Shown here piece after piece: positions 34,993-42,406 of a stretch of 64,000 bases of DNA (position 1 is its first letter; every line of letters starts with the position of its first letter). Position numbers and translations under genes: made by a program. Below the pieces are notes generated by a model. That model made no database searches, was not told the origin of the DNA, and was given only the letters and a program-made list of their open reading frames with translations. The DNA comes from Streptomyces sp. YPW6 (GTDB taxonomy: Bacteria > Actinomycetota > Actinomycetes > Streptomycetales > Streptomycetaceae), in assembly GCF_018866325.1 (NCBI RefSeq), contig NZ_CP076457.1:620001-684000 (forward strand), written 5' to 3'.

Positions 34993-35832
34993 CTACAGCG
35001 GCAGCAGGTCGGGGCGTTTGGCCTCGACGTGGTCGCCGGAGGACTCGCCGCGCAGCCGTCGGCCGATCCAGGGCACCAGGTACTCGCGGGCCCACTGGAG
35101 GTTGTCGCGCCGCTCGTCGAAGGGGCTGCGCTGGGCCTGCGGCGGCCAGGGCTGGTCGGGGTCGGCGGGCACCTCGTGGCCGAGGACCTGGGCGGCGCGG
35201 AGCGCGACACGGGTGTGGCCCTCGGGCGACAGGTGCAGCCGGTCGGCGTCCCACGCGCGGCGGTCCTGGACCGAGCGCAGGGACCACAGGTCCAGCACCG
35301 GACACCGGTAGCGGTCGGCGATGGCCCGCAGATGGACGTTGTACGTGGCGATCTTGCCGCGCATGTGGCGCAGCACCGGGACACCCCGGGTGTCGAAGCC
35401 GGTGGTGACCATGACCGTGCCGACGGCGTTGCTCAGATCGGCGACGGCGCGCTCGAAGCGCTCGGCGAGATCATCGGGGTCGGTGCCCGGCCGGATGATG
35501 TCGTTGCCGCCGGCGCAGAAGCTGACCAGATCGGGGGCCAGCTCCTTGGCGCGCGGGACCTGCTCCTCGACGATCTGGTCGAGGAGACGTCCTCGTACGG
35601 CGAGATTGGCGTAGCGGAAGTCCCCGTGCGGGGAGTCTTCGTACGGAGCGCCCGCGGGGCCGGCCGGGTCGGGGGCCGGGAGCCGGTCGGCGAGGAGCAC
35701 CGCGAAGCGGTCCGCCCATCCGACGAAGGTCCCGTCGGGACCGGGGTCTCCGACGCCCTCGGTGAAACTGTCGCCGATCGCCGCGTACGACCCGATGGTG
35801 TGCTGCTGGTTGTTTCTCGAATCGTCTGCCAC
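34993..35832 (-). CDS. SGNH/GDSL hydrolase
   Basis: A 279-residue SGNH hydrolase without signal peptide: block I GSYAAIGDSFTEGVGD (nucleophile Ser22), block II YANLAVRGR, block III VSFCAGGNDIIRPG and block V LHLSPEGHTRVA with the catalytic Asp-x-x-His region. All four consensus residues (Ser, Gly, Asn, His) are present, so it should be an active esterase or lipase; Streptomyces cytosolic members are often acyl- or acetyl-esterases. Converges with STM4011 at its 3' end. It is not obviously tied to the radical SAM cassette, being on the other strand. Confidence 0.88.
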   Translation of the reverse strand: MADDSRNNQQHTIGSYAAIGDSFTEGVGDPGPDGTFVGWADRFAVLLADRLPAPDPAGPAGAPYEDSPHGDFRYANLAVRGRLLDQIVEEQVPRAKELAPDLVSFCAGGNDIIRPGTDPDDLAERFERAVADLSNAVGTVMVTTGFDTRGVPVLRHMRGKIATYNVHLRAIADRYRCPVLDLWSLRSVQDRRAWDADRLHLSPEGHTRVALRAAQVLGHEVPADPDQPWPPQAQRSPFDERRDNLQWAREYLVPWIGRRLRGESSGDHVEAKRPDLLPL

Positions 35833-35938
35833 AAGGACGTATCCTGCATTGCCCGATGTGACCTACGCGACCGTAATACGGGGTTGACGGAGGGTGAGAT
35901 AGACCACCCGGTCAGTTTTCGGTAAACCCGGAATAAAG

Positions 35939-35972
35939 CGAGGGGCGGTGCGCCGCCGCGCACCACCCCTCG
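35939..35972 (-). terminator. Rho-independent terminator of the M23 peptidase gene
   Basis: A 14-bp stem (CGAGGGGTGGTGCG against its near-complement, one G-T type mismatch) with a six-base loop follows the peptidase stop by 22 bp and is followed on the minus strand by CTTTATTCC. That makes it one of the few hairpins here with a T-rich tail. Confidence 0.82.
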
Positions 35973-35993
35973 GACTTTTCTCCCGCCGCTCGG

Positions 35994-36977
35994 TCAGACC
36001 GAGACGCCGTGCTGACGCAGGTAGGCGATCGGGTCGACGTCCGAACCGTAGCTCGGGCCCGTGCGGACCTCGAAGTGCAGGTGCGGGCCGGTCGAGTTGC
36101 CGGTGGAGCCGGAGAGGCCGATCTGCTGGCCGCCGGTGACGGTCTGGCCGACCGAGACGTTCAGCGAGGTCTGGTGGGCGTACTGGGAGTACATGCCGTC
36201 CTCGTGCTTGATGACGACCTCGTTGCCGTACGAGCCGCTCCAGCCGGCCGAGACGACGGTGCCCGAGCCGATGGCGAGGACGGGGGTGCCGGAGGCGGCC
36301 CGGAAGTCCGCGCCGGTGTGGTAGCCGCTGGACCAGCTGGAGCCGGAAGCGCGGTACGGGGTGGTGACGTTGGCACTGGCCAGCGGGGCGGACCAGCCGG
36401 AACCGGTGGCCTCGGAGGAGCCGCTCTGCGCGGAGGCGCCGGAGCCCTCGGAGTCGTCGGCGGAGATGGTGTCGCCCTTCGGGGCCTCCTCCGGCGCGGC
36501 CTTCGGGGCCGGTGCCGCCTTCTTCGGCGCGGCCTTCTTCGGGGCGGCCTTCTTCGGGGCGGCCTCGGGGGCCGCGGACTTCTCGGCCGGGGCGGAGCCC
36601 TTGGCGCCGAGGGTCAGCTTCAGGCCCGGGTGGATCAGGCTGGGGTTGTCGCCGACCGCGGAGCGGTTGTCCTGGTAGAGCTTCTCCCAGCCGCCCTTGA
36701 GCTGGTGCTCGGCGGCGATCTTCGACAGGTAGTCGCCGGTGACCACGGTGTACGTCTTCGGGGCCTTCGACGTGACAGGAGCGGCGGCGGGAGCGGTGTG
36801 CGCGGCGGCGACCGAGGCGGCGGCCGGCTTGGCGGCCGGCACGGCCTGGTCCGCGGCGTTCGCCACGGTGGCGCCGATGAGCGGGAGGGCGAGTGCGGCG
36901 CCGCCGGTCCCTGCGGCGAGGACGCCGCGGGAGATCGGGCCGGACTTCGGACGGCGGTGCTTACCCTGTGCGGGCAT
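35994..36977 (-). CDS. Secreted LysM/M23 cell-wall endopeptidase
   Basis: A 327-residue exported peptidoglycan hydrolase. The basic N-terminus (KHRRPKSGPISRG) and hydrophobic stretch ending VANAADQA form a signal peptide. A LysM domain follows (TYTVVTGDYLSKIAAEHQLKG … LIHPGLKLTL, about 74-125), then a linker with repeated PKKAA, and an M23 lysostaphin-type peptidase at the C-terminus: YHTGADFRAASGTPV with the first zinc His/Asp and GPHLHFEVRTG with HLH. It should bind peptidoglycan and cut peptide cross-bridges during growth or spore germination. GGAGAGG precedes the ATG. Expression is under a c-di-AMP riboswitch in its leader. Confidence 0.93.
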   Translation of the reverse strand: MPAQGKHRRPKSGPISRGVLAAGTGGAALALPLIGATVANAADQAVPAAKPAAASVAAAHTAPAAAPVTSKAPKTYTVVTGDYLSKIAAEHQLKGGWEKLYQDNRSAVGDNPSLIHPGLKLTLGAKGSAPAEKSAAPEAAPKKAAPKKAAPKKAAPAPKAAPEEAPKGDTISADDSEGSGASAQSGSSEATGSGWSAPLASANVTTPYRASGSSWSSGYHTGADFRAASGTPVLAIGSGTVVSAGWSGSYGNEVVIKHEDGMYSQYAHQTSLNVSVGQTVTGGQQIGLSGSTGNSTGPHLHFEVRTGPSYGSDVDPIAYLRQHGVSV

Positions 36978-36991
36978 GGGGAAGTTCCTCT

Positions 36992-37130
36992 CCGGCGCCT
37001 GCGAGGTGAGCTGTCGGGTTCGGGCTGGAGATGCCCGGTCGCGTTGCCGCGACTTCACCCCGAGCCGGCCCGGATCTCTCCGGACCGGCGGCTTACCTGG
37101 TTCCCCCGCTCCTGCCACACGTGAGTGGGT
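36992..37130 (-). promoter_or_regulatory. ydaO/yuaA-type c-di-AMP riboswitch
   Basis: The leader of the M23 gene carries the conserved blocks of this class in order on the minus strand. These are GGAGCGGGGGAACCAGGT (about 37100-37117), TCGGGGTGAAGTCGCGGC (about 37055-37072) and CCCGAACCCGACAGCTCACC (about 37004-37023) followed by TCGCAGGCG. In actinobacteria this riboswitch turns off cell-wall hydrolase and Rpf genes when c-di-AMP is high. The 3' edge lies just upstream of the ribosome site, so translational or anti-termination control is possible. Confidence 0.92.
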
Positions 37131-37584
37131 GGGTGCGAATTCCGGGCGGCGGCAGGATTAGGCGGTCCGTCCGGATTGACGGTGACCGTAAACCGGTCAG
37201 GACGGGCGGAACAAGCCATCGGTTGCCCGGTGGAATCATCGATTCGATGACGCCCCGGATTTCCGGTCACACTCCGTGGATTACGGATCTTGCCTTTCCG
37301 TGCGAGTAACGGGAATACCCCCTCGCCCTCTCACCACGGACCGTCACGGATATGATCCCGCTCACCCCTGGAATCCCATCTCCCCCACTAACGGGGCACG
37401 TTATGCGAAATGCTCCAATACGGACATGTCGCTCGCGGGTCTCCTGACGCCGGGTCACCCCGGCCCGCCCGGCGCCCGGCACCAGGAGGCAGCCGTGATG
37501 ATTTTCTGTCGAATCGATGTCGTATCGTCACGGGAGCGCCCTCGCCGGAGAGCCGCGCCGACGCCCGAGATCCCAGGAGCCCCC
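37131..37584. other. Intergenic region with divergent promoters
   Basis: No gene is supported over these 454 bp. The part near 37131-37300 should hold the promoter of the riboswitch transcript. The part near 37490-37530 is AT-richer (TTTTCTGTCGAATCGATGTCG) and probably drives the phosphatase. An AGGAGG followed by GTGATG at about 37486-37500 is in frame with the phosphatase and could be an alternative upstream start. Confidence 0.4.
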
Positions 37585-38397
37585 GTGACGCAGCAGGTGC
37601 CGCAGGTCCCGCCGAACGAGATCGTGCTGACCGGAGTCCGCAACTTCCGCGACGTGGGCGGACTCCCCACCGCGGACGGGCGGCGGACCGCCTTCGGCCG
37701 GCTCTACCGCAGTGGCCATCTGGCGCACGCCACCGCCGAGGACGCGGCCTTCCTCGGCGGGCTGGGGCTCCACACCGTCTTCGACTTCCGCCACTCCGCC
37801 GACCATCAGCTCGACGGCTACGACATCGAGCTGGCCGGTGTCCGCAATGTCAGCATTCCGCTCTCCGACCCGGCGGACGGCGCGGAGTTCTGGCGCCTGG
37901 TGGGCAGCGGGAACATCGAGCAGCTGCGTTCGGTCCTGGCGGGAGGCAAGGGGGTCGACCGCATGGTCCGGATGTACCGCGCGACGATCGAGGACCGCAC
38001 CGCCGAGCACAGCCGGGTCCTGCACGCCCTGGCCGAGGACAGCGTCCCGGCACTGATGCACTGCGCGGCGGGCAAGGACCGGGCCGGCCTCTCGATCGCG
38101 GTCGCCCTGCTCGCCGTCGGGGTCGTTCCGGAGGCGATCGAGGAGGACTACCTCAAGTCCAACGACCCCCACCGCCGGTACAAGGTGAAGCGCTCGGACC
38201 CGTCCGGGACCGGTATGTCGCCCGAGGTGGCGGAGCTGCTGGACCCGCTGTTCGGGGCGCGGCCCGCCTATCTCGCAGCGGCCTTCGCCGCCATCGAGGA
38301 GAACTGGGGATCGACGGACCGCTATCTGGCCGAGGGGCTGGGGATCTCCCCGGAGACCCGGGAGCGGCTGCGCGAGCGGCTGCTCGACGAGGGCTGA
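37585..38397 (+). CDS. Tyrosine-protein phosphatase (PTP-like)
   Basis: A 270-residue phosphatase of the bacterial dual-specificity/PtpB-like type. NFRDVGGLPTADGRRTAFGRLYRSGHL opens the fold near 20-46. TVFDFRHSADHQLDGY holds the general-acid region and MHCAAGKDRAGLSIA the P-loop C-x5-R with Cys160 and Arg166. The C-terminus (DRYLAEGLGISPETRERLRERL) matches actinobacterial members. It removes phosphate from phosphotyrosine or phosphoinositides. GTG at 37585 is five bases after AGGAG; the in-frame upstream start near 37498 would add 29 residues from an AT-rich stretch and is less likely. Confidence 0.87.
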   Translation: MTQQVPQVPPNEIVLTGVRNFRDVGGLPTADGRRTAFGRLYRSGHLAHATAEDAAFLGGLGLHTVFDFRHSADHQLDGYDIELAGVRNVSIPLSDPADGAEFWRLVGSGNIEQLRSVLAGGKGVDRMVRMYRATIEDRTAEHSRVLHALAEDSVPALMHCAAGKDRAGLSIAVALLAVGVVPEAIEEDYLKSNDPHRRYKVKRSDPSGTGMSPEVAELLDPLFGARPAYLAAAFAAIEENWGSTDRYLAEGLGISPETRERLRERLLDEG

Positions 38398-38431
38398 CCC
38401 CTGGGGCGGCCGCTCGCCCCGGGGCGGCCGG

Positions 38432-38605
38432 TCACTTGCTCCCGGCCACCGCGAAGAGCAGGTAGAGGAAGGCCGCGATGATGTGGCCCGCCACCAGATA
38501 GGCGAAGAGCCGGATGATGACTCCGCGCGGCATCCGCTTCTCCTGCGGGTCCTCGTCCGCGCGGCGGCCGGGGCCCAGCGGGTCGTAGTGTTCGGAATCG
38601 GACAT
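38432..38605 (-). CDS. DUF6126 small membrane protein
   Basis: A 57-residue protein: an acidic/basic head (SDSEHYDPLGPGRRADEDP) and one membrane helix (RLFAYLVAGHIIAAFLYLLFAVAG). I recognise it as the DUF6126 type, which is usually encoded directly after an XRE/cupin regulator gene in Streptomyces, as here (65 bp). The hopanoid locus of S. coelicolor is flanked by the same pair. Role unknown; possibly a membrane partner of the regulator. Confidence 0.75.
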   Translation of the reverse strand: MSDSEHYDPLGPGRRADEDPQEKRMPRGVIIRLFAYLVAGHIIAAFLYLLFAVAGSK

Positions 38606-38670
38606 GACGGTCCTCTCGGTCGGCCTGGTGGCCGGTGGAGTGAAGGGGTGGGGCCGGCGGGGACGGCCGG

Positions 38671-39279
38671 TCAGCGCGGGTGCGGCCCACTGCCGAGGCA
38701 GATCTCGGCGGCCGGGCTCTGCAGGAGGGAATGGACGAAGAGCAGCTCCGCGCCGGAGCGGTCGACGGCGGCGATCCGGTGCGGGGTGAGCGAGTCGAAG
38801 TGGGCGCTGTCGCCGGGTTCGAGGTCGTGGACCGTGTCGCCGAGCCCGACCCGCAGCCGGCCCTCCAGGACGTACAGCCACTCCTCGCCGGGGTGCACCC
38901 GGACCAGGTCGCCCTGGGCCCCGTACGGGACGCGCACCCGCAGCGCCTGCATCGCACGGCCGGAGCCGCCCGCCTGCCGGTACATCCAGCCGTCGGCCTC
39001 CGCCCCCTCGAAGCCGCCGCCGCGGATGACCGCGTCCCGTTCGGGCGGCTGCTCACCGAGGAGCTCGGAGACCGTCGTACCGTAGATGCGGGCGAGCCCG
39101 AGCAGCATGGGCAGCGAGGGCTGTCTGCGGCCGGTCTCCAGCCGGGAGAGATGGGCCGGCGAGAGCCCGGCCCGCCGGGCCGCGGTCTCCAGGGTGAGAC
39201 CACGGGCACGGCGCAGGTCGCGCAGGCGGGGGGCGACGCCGGGGAGCTCGTCCGGCGCCCCTTCGTCCGGAGGTTTCAT
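38671..39279 (-). CDS. XRE-cupin transcriptional regulator
   Basis: A 202-residue regulator. The N-terminal Xre-type helix-turn-helix is LRDLRRARGLTLETAARRAGLSPAHLSRLETGRRQPSLPMLLGLARIY (about 19-66). The C-terminal cupin barrel is AMQALRVRVPYGAQGDLVRVHPGEEWLYVLEGRLRVGLGDTVHDLEPGDSAHFDS (about 109-163). Proteins of this design sense small molecules through the cupin. It lies between the DUF6126 gene and the end of the hopanoid operon on the same strand and may regulate either; no operator is identified. Confidence 0.87.
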   Translation of the reverse strand: MKPPDEGAPDELPGVAPRLRDLRRARGLTLETAARRAGLSPAHLSRLETGRRQPSLPMLLGLARIYGTTVSELLGEQPPERDAVIRGGGFEGAEADGWMYRQAGGSGRAMQALRVRVPYGAQGDLVRVHPGEEWLYVLEGRLRVGLGDTVHDLEPGDSAHFDSLTPHRIAAVDRSGAELLFVHSLLQSPAAEICLGSGPHPR

Positions 39280-39339
39280 GCCTCTATTGGGCCAGGATCT
39301 TTCCTCTGGGGCAATTTTCTTGCCTGAGAGGCAAACAGC

Positions 39340-40737
39340 TCAGCGGTTGGCCACGGCCTGCTTCACCAGTGTCCGGCCGAAGTCCCACATCAGGCCGCCG
39401 CCGCTGTGCGCCTCGTCCATGACGGCGGTGAACGCCGCCACGAAGCGGTCCACCTCCGCGTCCCCGATGACCAGTGGCGGGATCAGTTTGATCACTTCCA
39501 GGTGGTCGCCGGAGACCTGGGTGAGGATCCGGTGCTTCTGGAGCAGCGGGACCACGACCATCTGCGCGAAGAGGCCCTTCCGGGCCGCCTGGAGCATGGT
39601 CCAGCGGCTCCGGAGCTTCCACGAGGACGGCCGGCCGAACTCGATGCCGATCATCAGCCCCCGGCCGCGCACCTCGTGCAGCAGCTCGTAGCGGTCCACC
39701 AGGGCGGCCAGCCGCGCGCGCAGCAGGTCCCCGGTGCGCCGGGCGTTGGCCACGGTCTCCTCGTCCTCCATCACCGCCAGGACGGCGAGCCCGGCCGCCA
39801 TCGCCTGCGCGTTGGAGCCGAAGCTCGCGGAGTGGACGAGGACCCGGTCCATGGAGGAGTAGACCTTGCGGAAGATCCAGTCCTTGCCGAGGGTCGCGCC
39901 GACGGGCACATAGCCGCCGGAGAGGGCCTTGGCCACGCACACGAGGTCGGGCTCCACCCCCTCCTCGTGCTGGTAGGCGTAGAAGTCGCCGGTACGGCCG
40001 AGGCCCGTCTGGACCTCGTCGGCGATCAGGAGCGCCCGGTGCCGGTGCAGCAGCTCCTGGGCCTCGCGCAGATAGCCGGGCGGCGCGGCGTGCACGCCCT
40101 TGCCCTGGATCGGCTCGACGACCAGGGCCGCGACGTCGCCCCGCTCCAGCTCACGGCGGAGCGCGTCGAGGTCGCCGAGCGGGACGGCCGTGTCGGGGAG
40201 CAGCGGGGCGAAGCCGTCGCGGAAGCCGCTCTCCCCGTTGACCGAGAGGGATCCCGTGGTGAGCCCGTGGAAGGCGTGGTCGCAGTAGAGGACCCGGGGC
40301 TTCCCGGTGGCGTACCGGGCGAACTTGAGCGCCGTCTCGACCGCCTCCGTGCCGCTGTTCCCGAAGAAGACGCGGTCCAGGTGAGGGCTGTGGGTCAGCA
40401 GCTTCTCGGCGAGCAGTCCGGGCAGCGGCTGGCAGTCGAAGCGGGTGAGGTCGGCGAGCTGGGCGTCGAGCACGTCGTGCAGGGCCTTGGCGACGACCGG
40501 ATGGTGCCGGCCGAGCCCCATGACGCCGAACCCGGCCAGCATGTCGAGGTAGTCGTTGCCGTCCGAGTCCCAGAAGTACGCGCCCTCGGCCCGCTCGTAG
40601 ACCTTGTCGAAGCCGATGGTGTGCAGCATGCGCGGCAGCTGGTGGTTCAGGTGGCGCGCATGGAGCTCGTACCGCTCGGCGCCGCGCTCGGCGAGGAGCC
40701 GTCCGAGGTCGAAGCCGCCCGGCCCGCCGTCCGTCAC
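39340..40737 (-). CDS. Class-III aminotransferase of the hopanoid operon (HpnO-like)
   Basis: A 465-residue PLP aminotransferase of fold type I, class III. It has GNSGTEAVETALKFARYATGK with the PLP-phosphate loop near 123, the AFHGLTTGSLSV segment, LLIADEVQTGLGRTGDF with the PLP-ring Asp near 245 and KALSGGYVPVGATLG with the Schiff-base lysine. In hopanoid clusters this enzyme (HpnO type) is thought to convert a ribosylhopane-derived aldehyde to 35-aminobacteriohopanetriol, the last step. GTG start overlaps the hpnH stop as GTGA. It is the final gene of the operon. Confidence 0.87.
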   Translation of the reverse strand: MTDGGPGGFDLGRLLAERGAERYELHARHLNHQLPRMLHTIGFDKVYERAEGAYFWDSDGNDYLDMLAGFGVMGLGRHHPVVAKALHDVLDAQLADLTRFDCQPLPGLLAEKLLTHSPHLDRVFFGNSGTEAVETALKFARYATGKPRVLYCDHAFHGLTTGSLSVNGESGFRDGFAPLLPDTAVPLGDLDALRRELERGDVAALVVEPIQGKGVHAAPPGYLREAQELLHRHRALLIADEVQTGLGRTGDFYAYQHEEGVEPDLVCVAKALSGGYVPVGATLGKDWIFRKVYSSMDRVLVHSASFGSNAQAMAAGLAVLAVMEDEETVANARRTGDLLRARLAALVDRYELLHEVRGRGLMIGIEFGRPSSWKLRSRWTMLQAARKGLFAQMVVVPLLQKHRILTQVSGDHLEVIKLIPPLVIGDAEVDRFVAAFTAVMDEAHSGGGLMWDFGRTLVKQAVANR

Positions 40738-41753
40738 CGGTTGCCGCCCACGCTCTCCCGTGCCGCGCGCAGGGACTCCTTGAGGGATCCCATCGTGGCG
40801 AGCACCGCCGTGGGTTCGTAGCCGCAGTGCGCCATGCAGTTGGCGCAACGCGGGTCCTTGCCCCGGCCGTACTTCTCCCAGTCGGTCTCCTCGATGAGCT
40901 GACGGTACGTCGGTACGTAGCCGTCGCTCATCAGGTAGCAGGGGCGCTGCCAGCCGAAGAGGGAGTAGTTGGGGATCGCCCAGGCGGTGCACGGGAAGTC
41001 CGCCTTGCCCTCCAGGAAGTCCAGGAAGAGCGGCGAGTGGTTGAGCCGCCAGCGGGCCCGGTTCCCGCCCGCGAAGGCCTTCTTGAAGAGCTCGCGGGTC
41101 TGCTCCACGCCGAGGAAGTGCTCCTGGTCGGGAGCCTTCTCGTAGGCGTAGGCGGGCGAGATCATCATCTCGTCGACGTGCAGGTCGTCGTTGAGGTAGT
41201 TGAGGACCTCGATGACGGTCTGCGGGGTGTCGGTGTTGAAGAAGGTGGAGTTGGTGGTGACGCGGAAGCCGCGGCGCTTCGCTTCCTTCATCGCGGCGAC
41301 GGCCTCGTCGAAGACGCCTTCCTTGGCGACCGACTCGTCGTGCCGCTCGCGCAGTCCGTCGATGTGCACGGCGAAGGCGAAGTACGGGGACGGGGTGAAC
41401 TTGTCGAGCTTCTTCCGCATCAGCATCGCGTTGGTGCAGAGGAAGACGTACTTCTTCCGGGCGACGAGCTGGCGCACGATCTCGTCGATCTGCGGATGCA
41501 TCAGCGGCTCGCCACCGGCGATGGACACCATGGGGGCCCCTGATTCGAGCACCGCGCCCACCGCCTGGGCGACCGGCATGCGCTGCTTCAGGACACCGGC
41601 CGGATGCTGGATCTTGCCGCATCCCTCGCAGGCGAGGTTGCAGGCGAACAACGGCTCCAGCTCGACGATCAGCGGGAACTTCTCACGCTTGCGGAGCTTC
41701 TGTTCGAAGAGATACGTCGCAACCTTGATGGACTGACGAAGCGGCATGGCCAT
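40734..41753 (-). CDS. hpnH: Adenosyl-hopene synthase HpnH (radical SAM)
   Basis: A 339-residue radical SAM protein. CNLACEGC at 38-45 gives the CX3CX2C cluster site, followed by VSIAGGEPLMHPQID and KYVFLCTNAMLMRKKLDKF. The C-terminal cysteine set (PCYLMSDGY, DPRCANCMAHCGYEP) matches HpnH. The enzyme adds a 5'-deoxyadenosyl radical to hopene, starting the C35 side chain. The ATG at 41753 lies seven bases after AGGAGGTGA, an unusually strong ribosome site for this operon. It starts 5 bp after the hpnG stop and overlaps the aminotransferase gene. Confidence 0.94.
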   Translation of the reverse strand: MAMPLRQSIKVATYLFEQKLRKREKFPLIVELEPLFACNLACEGCGKIQHPAGVLKQRMPVAQAVGAVLESGAPMVSIAGGEPLMHPQIDEIVRQLVARKKYVFLCTNAMLMRKKLDKFTPSPYFAFAVHIDGLRERHDESVAKEGVFDEAVAAMKEAKRRGFRVTTNSTFFNTDTPQTVIEVLNYLNDDLHVDEMMISPAYAYEKAPDQEHFLGVEQTRELFKKAFAGGNRARWRLNHSPLFLDFLEGKADFPCTAWAIPNYSLFGWQRPCYLMSDGYVPTYRQLIEETDWEKYGRGKDPRCANCMAHCGYEPTAVLATMGSLKESLRAARESVGGNR

Positions 41754-41758
41754 CTGGC

Positions 41759-42406
41759 TCACCTCCTGGGGAGCAGTAACGATCGGTGCCATTCACAAAA
41801 GGCCGGAAGGACGGCACGAAGGACGCGGAACGCCGATATTCCACCGCGGACCGTGCCGATACGGACGAGCTCATGCTCTGGAGCGTCCACGACCACCCGG
41901 ACGGCCGCAACCGGGCGTGGTCCGTGGCACAGGGCGGTACGCAGTGTCGCGGCGGACTCCATGTCGACGGCGATGGCCCCGCTCGCCCGCAGCTCGGCCC
42001 GCTCGGGACCGCGTACGACGTGGTCGGAGCCGGTGAGGGGGCCGGTGTGGACCCTGCGGCCGGGGAGCGCGCGGGTGAGGGCGGCCACCAGGACGCCGGT
42101 GCCCGTGCAGGGGGTGGTGCCGTCCGCGTCCCGGGTCTCCTCGGCGACGACGAGGTCCCCGGGGTGCATGCCCGGGGCGAGTCCGGCGCAGAAACCGGAG
42201 GCGATCACGGCGGCGTCGGGGACCCCGCCGGGGGCCAGCAGGCGTGCCACGGCCGCCTCCGCCGCCCGGGGCCCCATGCCGGTGCGCAGGACCCGGACCG
42301 GGCCCGGGGCGCCCCTGCCGCTGCGCAGCGCCACCTGCTCGATGCCCAGGGCGCAGGCGACCAGCAGCGGCGTCACGGGGCTCCCCGGCCCTCGCGGACC
42401 GCCCAT
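41759..42406 (-). CDS. hpnG: HpnG-like nucleosidase/phosphorylase
   Basis: A 215-residue phosphorylase-superfamily protein: ACALGIEQVALR, then VLRTGMGPRAAEAAVARLL, AAVIASGFCAGLAPGMHPGDLVVA with the SGFCAGL core, VHTGPLTGSDHVV and the acidic AIAVDMESAAT near 149. HpnG removes adenine from adenosylhopane to give (phospho)ribosylhopane. The start ATG shares one base with the shc stop (TGATG), and it ends 5 bp before hpnH, matching its place in the pathway. Length is typical for the actinobacterial form. Confidence 0.88.
   Translation of the reverse strand: MGGPRGPGSPVTPLLVACALGIEQVALRSGRGAPGPVRVLRTGMGPRAAEAAVARLLAPGGVPDAAVIASGFCAGLAPGMHPGDLVVAEETRDADGTTPCTGTGVLVAALTRALPGRRVHTGPLTGSDHVVRGPERAELRASGAIAVDMESAATLRTALCHGPRPVAAVRVVVDAPEHELVRIGTVRGGISAFRVLRAVLPAFCEWHRSLLLPRR

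Noticed and set aside
37498..37584. Upstream start of the tyrosine phosphatase
   Set aside because: AGGAGG with GTGATG is well placed, but the added residues come from an AT-rich promoter-like block, and GTG 37585 has its own AGGAG. Kept only as an alternative.
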